From assembly GCA_016936815.1 (NCBI GenBank), contig JAFGXD010000029.1:1-64000 (forward strand): a stretch of DNA of 64,000 bases, read 5' to 3'. The notes beneath the pieces were generated by a model that was not told the DNA's origin, did no database searches, and saw only the letters and a list, made by a program, of their open reading frames with translations. A program made the position numbers and the translations under genes. Origin of the DNA: Bacteroidales bacterium. GTDB lineage: Bacteria > Bacteroidota > Bacteroidia > Bacteroidales > GWF2-38-335. Positions 61,401-64,000 of this stretch are shown here, piece by piece; position 1 is the stretch's first letter; every line of letters starts with the position of its first letter.

Positions 61401-64000
61401 CCTTCACAGAGAGCAGTTAAATCTTCAGTGGTTTCAAAGTTCGACCATACGAAACCATAAGGAATTGTTCCTCCTGAAACGGTTAGGTCAATTTCACCGG
61501 TACATTCACCATTACAGAGTATATCTGTACCGGTTAGACTTATTATTAATTCATCAGGTTCAGTAATTTCAATACTTCCAAGTAGTTGACAACCATTTAG
61601 GTCTGTTACGGTAACAAAATGAGTGTTTGCATCTAAATTAATGGCTGTTTGTGTTATTTGTGAACTTGCCGACACACTCCAAAGGTATGTATAACCGCCT
61701 GCTCCACCTGTAATTTCCACGGTTGCTTGTCCTAATGAATTGCCAAAACAAGGGTTATTCTGAACATCAATAAAGGATAAAGTTCCGGCATCTTCATCGG
61801 TAACAATGTATGCTTCTGTAATTGAACAGCCTGTTGCATCGGTTATTTCAACATCATAAGTCCCGGCAGGCAGGTCAGAATAGGTATCTGTTCCATCACC
61901 TGTAAATCCATCGGGCGACCAATCGTACGAATAGCCTCCTGCACCTCCGGAAACTGTTAGTGCCACGGAACCATCTGATAAGGTACAATGCGAGTTGACA
62001 ATCGTAGCATTCGCTGAAATTGCTGTTGGTTCATTTATTGTGTACGAATCGCTTGCTGTACAACCATTGTCATCTGTTACGGTAACTGTATATGTTCCTG
62101 CAATTAAACCAACTAAGTCCTCAGTAAGTATTCCACTCGACCATTCAAAACTTAAAGGCAGAGTTCCTCCTGAAACACTTAAGTCAATAGTACCGTCATT
62201 TTCCCCGTTACAACTCGCATCCGTACCTGTTAATGATAGTGTAATTGGGGCAAGAGGTTCATTTACAATAAAGTCTGTGGTGTTTGTACATCCATTGTCA
62301 TCAGTTATTGTAACTGAATAAGTATTAGCACAAAGACCTGAAATATCTTCAGAAAGATAGCCGCCTGTCCAAGCAAACGAGTAAGGAATTGTTCCTCCAA
62401 TTACCGAAAGATCAATTTCACCATTGCAATCTCCAAAACATAAAACATCAGTTGTAACACCTGTTATTTCTATTGAATCAGGTTCTGTTATTTCAATATT
62501 TCCCGCGTAAACACATCCATTAATATCAGTTACCATGATGTTAACAAATCCGGCAGGCAAATCTGAATATGTATCAGTACCATCTCCTGTAAATCCGTCG
62601 GGAGACCAATCGTATGTTGCAATTGCATCGCCTCCTGTAATTTGAACAGTTGCCGAGCCGTTTGTATTTCCAAAGCAGGTATTATTAACAACATTAATAA
62701 AGGAAAGAGTTCCCGGTACTTCATCTGAAATTGGTATGCTTGCTGAAGCTGTACATCCTTCATTATCGGTTGTTGTAACGCTGTATAATCCTGCGGGAAG
62801 ATTAGAATATGTTATTGTACCATCTCCGGTAAAGCCATCAGGACTCCAATCGTGGTTTGCATAAACTCCTGAACCTCCGGTAACTGCAATACTTATTGAA
62901 CCATCAGCCAATCCGCAATGTGGGTTAGTAATACTTGGTGTAATAATAATTTCGGTAGGTTCAGTAATTGTTTCTGAATCACTTGCCGTACAGCCATTTA
63001 CATCTTCTACAGTTACAAAGTATGTTCCGGGAGCAAGTCCTGAAATATCTTCTGTTGAAAGTCCTCCTGTCCAGCTATAGGTGTAAGGTAAAGTTCCGTT
63101 TGAAACAGTCATGTCAATTGCTCCATCGTTCTCTCCAAAACAACTTACATTAGAAACAACGAAAGAAAGGTTTATTCCTGTGGCAGGCTCATTTACCACA
63201 AATGCATCTGTGTTAGTACAACCATTTGCGTCGGTTACAACAACAGAATATGTATTAGCTGAAAGAAATTCAATATCTTCAATCAACTGTCCACCCGACC
63301 ACAAGTATGTGTATGGTGAAGTTCCTCCAATAACTGTTAAATAGATTTCTCCATCGCTACCTCCTAAACAAGTTACGTCTGTAATAGCTGCTGTCATTTC
63401 TATTGAATCCGGTTCAGTAATTGTCTCACAACCTGTAGATAAACAACCGCTTGCATCGGTAACTGTTACGCAGATAATTCCTGCCGGGAGATTGGTTTCC
63501 AGTTGGTTAGTACCGCCCGATGACCATAAATATGTAAAAGGTGCAGTTCCTCCTGTCATTTGAGCAAAGGCCTGTCCGTTAGATTCTCCAAAACAGTTAT
63601 TATTAACTATGTTTATTATTGCTACAGTTCCGGCATCTTCGTCGGTTATTGCATAAGTTTCTGTTTCGGAACATCCTTGGTCGTCTGTAACGGTTACAGA
63701 GTAAGAGCCTGCTACTAAGCCTGTGTAATTGGTTCCGTCCCATGCGCCGGTATTTGGATTCCAGACAAAGCTATTGTTACCATTTCCTCCGGTTATTACA
63801 AGAGATATTTGTCCATCTGCCAGTAAACAATGAGAATTTGTTATGGTTTCGGTAATAACAATAGGATTTGGTTCAGTAATGTCAATGTCATCTGTTTCTC
63901 TACAACCATTGGCATCTGTTACTGTAACAGAATAATTATTTGGTGCAAGTCCTGTAATGTCTTCCGAACTTGCTGAGTTTGACCATAAGTAAGTGTAGCC
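58478..64000 (-). CDS. Partial giant SprB-repeat adhesin, T9SS type B (CHU_C); N-terminus lies beyond the right edge
   Basis: The listed start at 63559 is an internal Met: the frame upstream reads '...NIVNNNCFGESNGQAFAQMTGGTAPFTYLW'. C-term 'IIFPTGISPNGDNLNDTWEIDYIGFFEQVHITIYNRWGEKLFEYAG..WDGTFNGKDLPVGTYYFTIDF'. Confidence 0.95.
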   Translation of the reverse strand, partial: GYTYLWSNSASSEDITGLAPNNYSVTVTDANGCRETDDIDITEPNPIVITETITNSHCLLADGQISLVITGGNGNNSFVWNPNTGAWDGTNYTGLVAGSYSVTVTDDQGCSETETYAITDEDAGTVAIINIVNNNCFGESNGQAFAQMTGGTAPFTYLWSSGGTNQLETNLPAGIICVTVTDASGCLSTGCETITEPDSIEMTAAITDVTCLGGSDGEIYLTVIGGTSPYTYLWSGGQLIEDIEFLSANTYSVVVTDANGCTNTDAFVVNEPATGINLSFVVSNVSCFGENDGAIDMTVSNGTLPYTYSWTGGLSTEDISGLAPGTYFVTVEDVNGCTASDSETITEPTEIIITPSITNPHCGLADGSISIAVTGGSGVYANHDWSPDGFTGDGTITYSNLPAGLYSVTTTDNEGCTASASIPISDEVPGTLSFINVVNNTCFGNTNGSATVQITGGDAIATYDWSPDGFTGDGTDTYSDLPAGFVNIMVTDINGCVYAGNIEITEPDSIEITGVTTDVLCFGDCNGEIDLSVIGGTIPYSFAWTGGYLSEDISGLCANTYSVTITDDNGCTNTTDFIVNEPLAPITLSLTGTDASCNGENDGTIDLSVSGGTLPLSFEWSSGILTEDLVGLIAGTYTVTVTDDNGCTASDSYTINEPTAISANATIVNSHCTLSDGSVALTVSGGAGGYSYDWSPDGFTGDGTDTYSDLPAGTYDVEITDATGCSITEAYIVTDEDAGTLSFIDVQNNPCFGNSLGQATVEITGGAGGYTYLWSVSASSQITQTAINLDANTHFVTVTDLNGCQLLGSIEITEPDELIISLTGTDILCNGECTGEIDLTVSGGTIPYGFVWSNFETTEDLTALCEGTYFVTVTDDNSCEASDNITISQPPLPIDIVLTGTDVNCFGGNDGAIDMTVSGGTAPYTFEWSNTELTEDISGLIAGIYNVTVTDANGCTAEDSYTINQPDSIEITFTISPSHCGIADGSVVAAVVGGTTAYSYDWSPDGFTGDGTDTYSDLSFGNYTIVITDANGCTASDIASVSDADVGTLNFDSIPASCYGICDGEATVNIIGGDAAASWAWGDGQNTQTATGLCAGIASVVVTDINGCGLAGTVEITQPDSIEMIFNVTNVVCFGETNGEIDLEVSGGTVPYTYSWSNTLTDEDLTGLSAGPFTVTVTDANGCTNTDGTIINEPLSPLSLVISGTTTNCYGDSTGTATATPSGGVPNYHYLWSNGDTLQTATGLPAGTHTVTVTDDYGCTIADSYTVIQPDSLYATFTDTVQVFCDGLCTGSATVTPVGGTPPYIYIWEDGQTDSTAIGLCAGIFCVTVIDANLCEFFSCIEITDTSNLLLTITDTLHPQCAGDCNGSLVAVVTGGTTPYTIEWSTGQIVNGEVSDTLVNLCPGTYYVTVYDINTCSREAMVDIIEPDTLFVNFTDSISPLCADSCNGMLTVTPIGGVSPYNYLWTTGGVDSTEINLCPGYVEVEVSDANGCIRNLNYTVSSPDPLDANFVVDTALCSNNSFDASINVLVTGGTAPYTYLWSNDSTSQSIDSLESGTYYITIIDANGCSMEDSVSTGAGIVVDALALADTIICYGDSVQLFGYGGDSIYWAPAYGLSDSLIYDPWASPLTTTMYYFTAWDSTGSCFDVDSALVFVRPQIEVLAWATDSIVLLDYSTTLNIDNFGNDGLTFLWFYSDSVEYPGVIDDPTSMNPTVTPLVTTEFYLLTTSPDGCTRIDTVKVKVIPKIIFPTGISPNGDNLNDTWEIDYIGFFEQVHITIYNRWGEKLFEYAGSGAGYEQRSNQWDGTFNGKDLPVGTYYFTIDFYNEMGTKPVTGPITIIR

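Noticed and set aside
61995-62321. 108-aa plus-strand ORF inside the SprB-like gene (also 63111-63344, 59868-60086)
   Set aside because: Antisense shadow ORFs created by the repeated SprB DNA; repetition mirrors the sense-strand repeats.
63559-63559. Listed start (Met) of the 1693-aa SprB-like ORF
   Set aside because: The same minus-strand frame stays open and coding-like upstream (SprB module ...NNNCFGESNGQAFAQMTGG), so the CDS continues past the right edge; the ORF start is a window artefact.
58478-64000. Possibility that the repeated DNA is a CRISPR or satellite array
   Set aside because: Repeats are imperfect, in frame and protein-coding (SprB modules), with no short identical repeats separated by unique spacers.

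Overview
This is a 64 kb, AT-rich chromosomal window from a Bacteroidota (Bacteroidales-like) genome. The assignment rests on the gene families present (T9SS C-terminal sorting domains, SprB repeats with PorP/SprF, CHU_C tails) and on TAnnTTTG promoter-like motifs. No tRNA, rRNA, CRISPR array, prophage or intact transposase was recognised. Housekeeping content: metG, dnaX, rpsF-rpsR-rplI, pgeF, yraN, DUF502, LD-carboxypeptidase. Glycogen/alpha-glucan cluster (33.7-42.5 kb): debranching enzyme, GT4 synthase-like, GH57, and a 1412-aa glycogen synthase + glucan phosphorylase fusion. Seven probable T9SS/adhesin-type secreted proteins, including a >1840-aa SprB-repeat protein that runs off the right edge and is followed by a PorP/SprF gene. 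Main items for follow-up: (i) a MIO-type ammonia-lyase with Ala-Cys-Gly instead of Ala-Ser-Gly, whose start codon lies just after a 6-unit heptamer array; (ii) a four-module, ~304-310 aa higher-order repeat in the SprB-like protein; (iii) a GxxExxY gene bounded by a perfect 12-bp inverted repeat, next to direct repeats that abut a slightly truncated dehydratase; (iv) a ~207-bp inverted-repeat element at 8037-8243; (v) a secreted protein with 14 propeller blades; (vi) a C10 protease overlapping a CheY-like regulator by 1 nt. I cannot confirm that any of these is a previously undescribed system without database searches.
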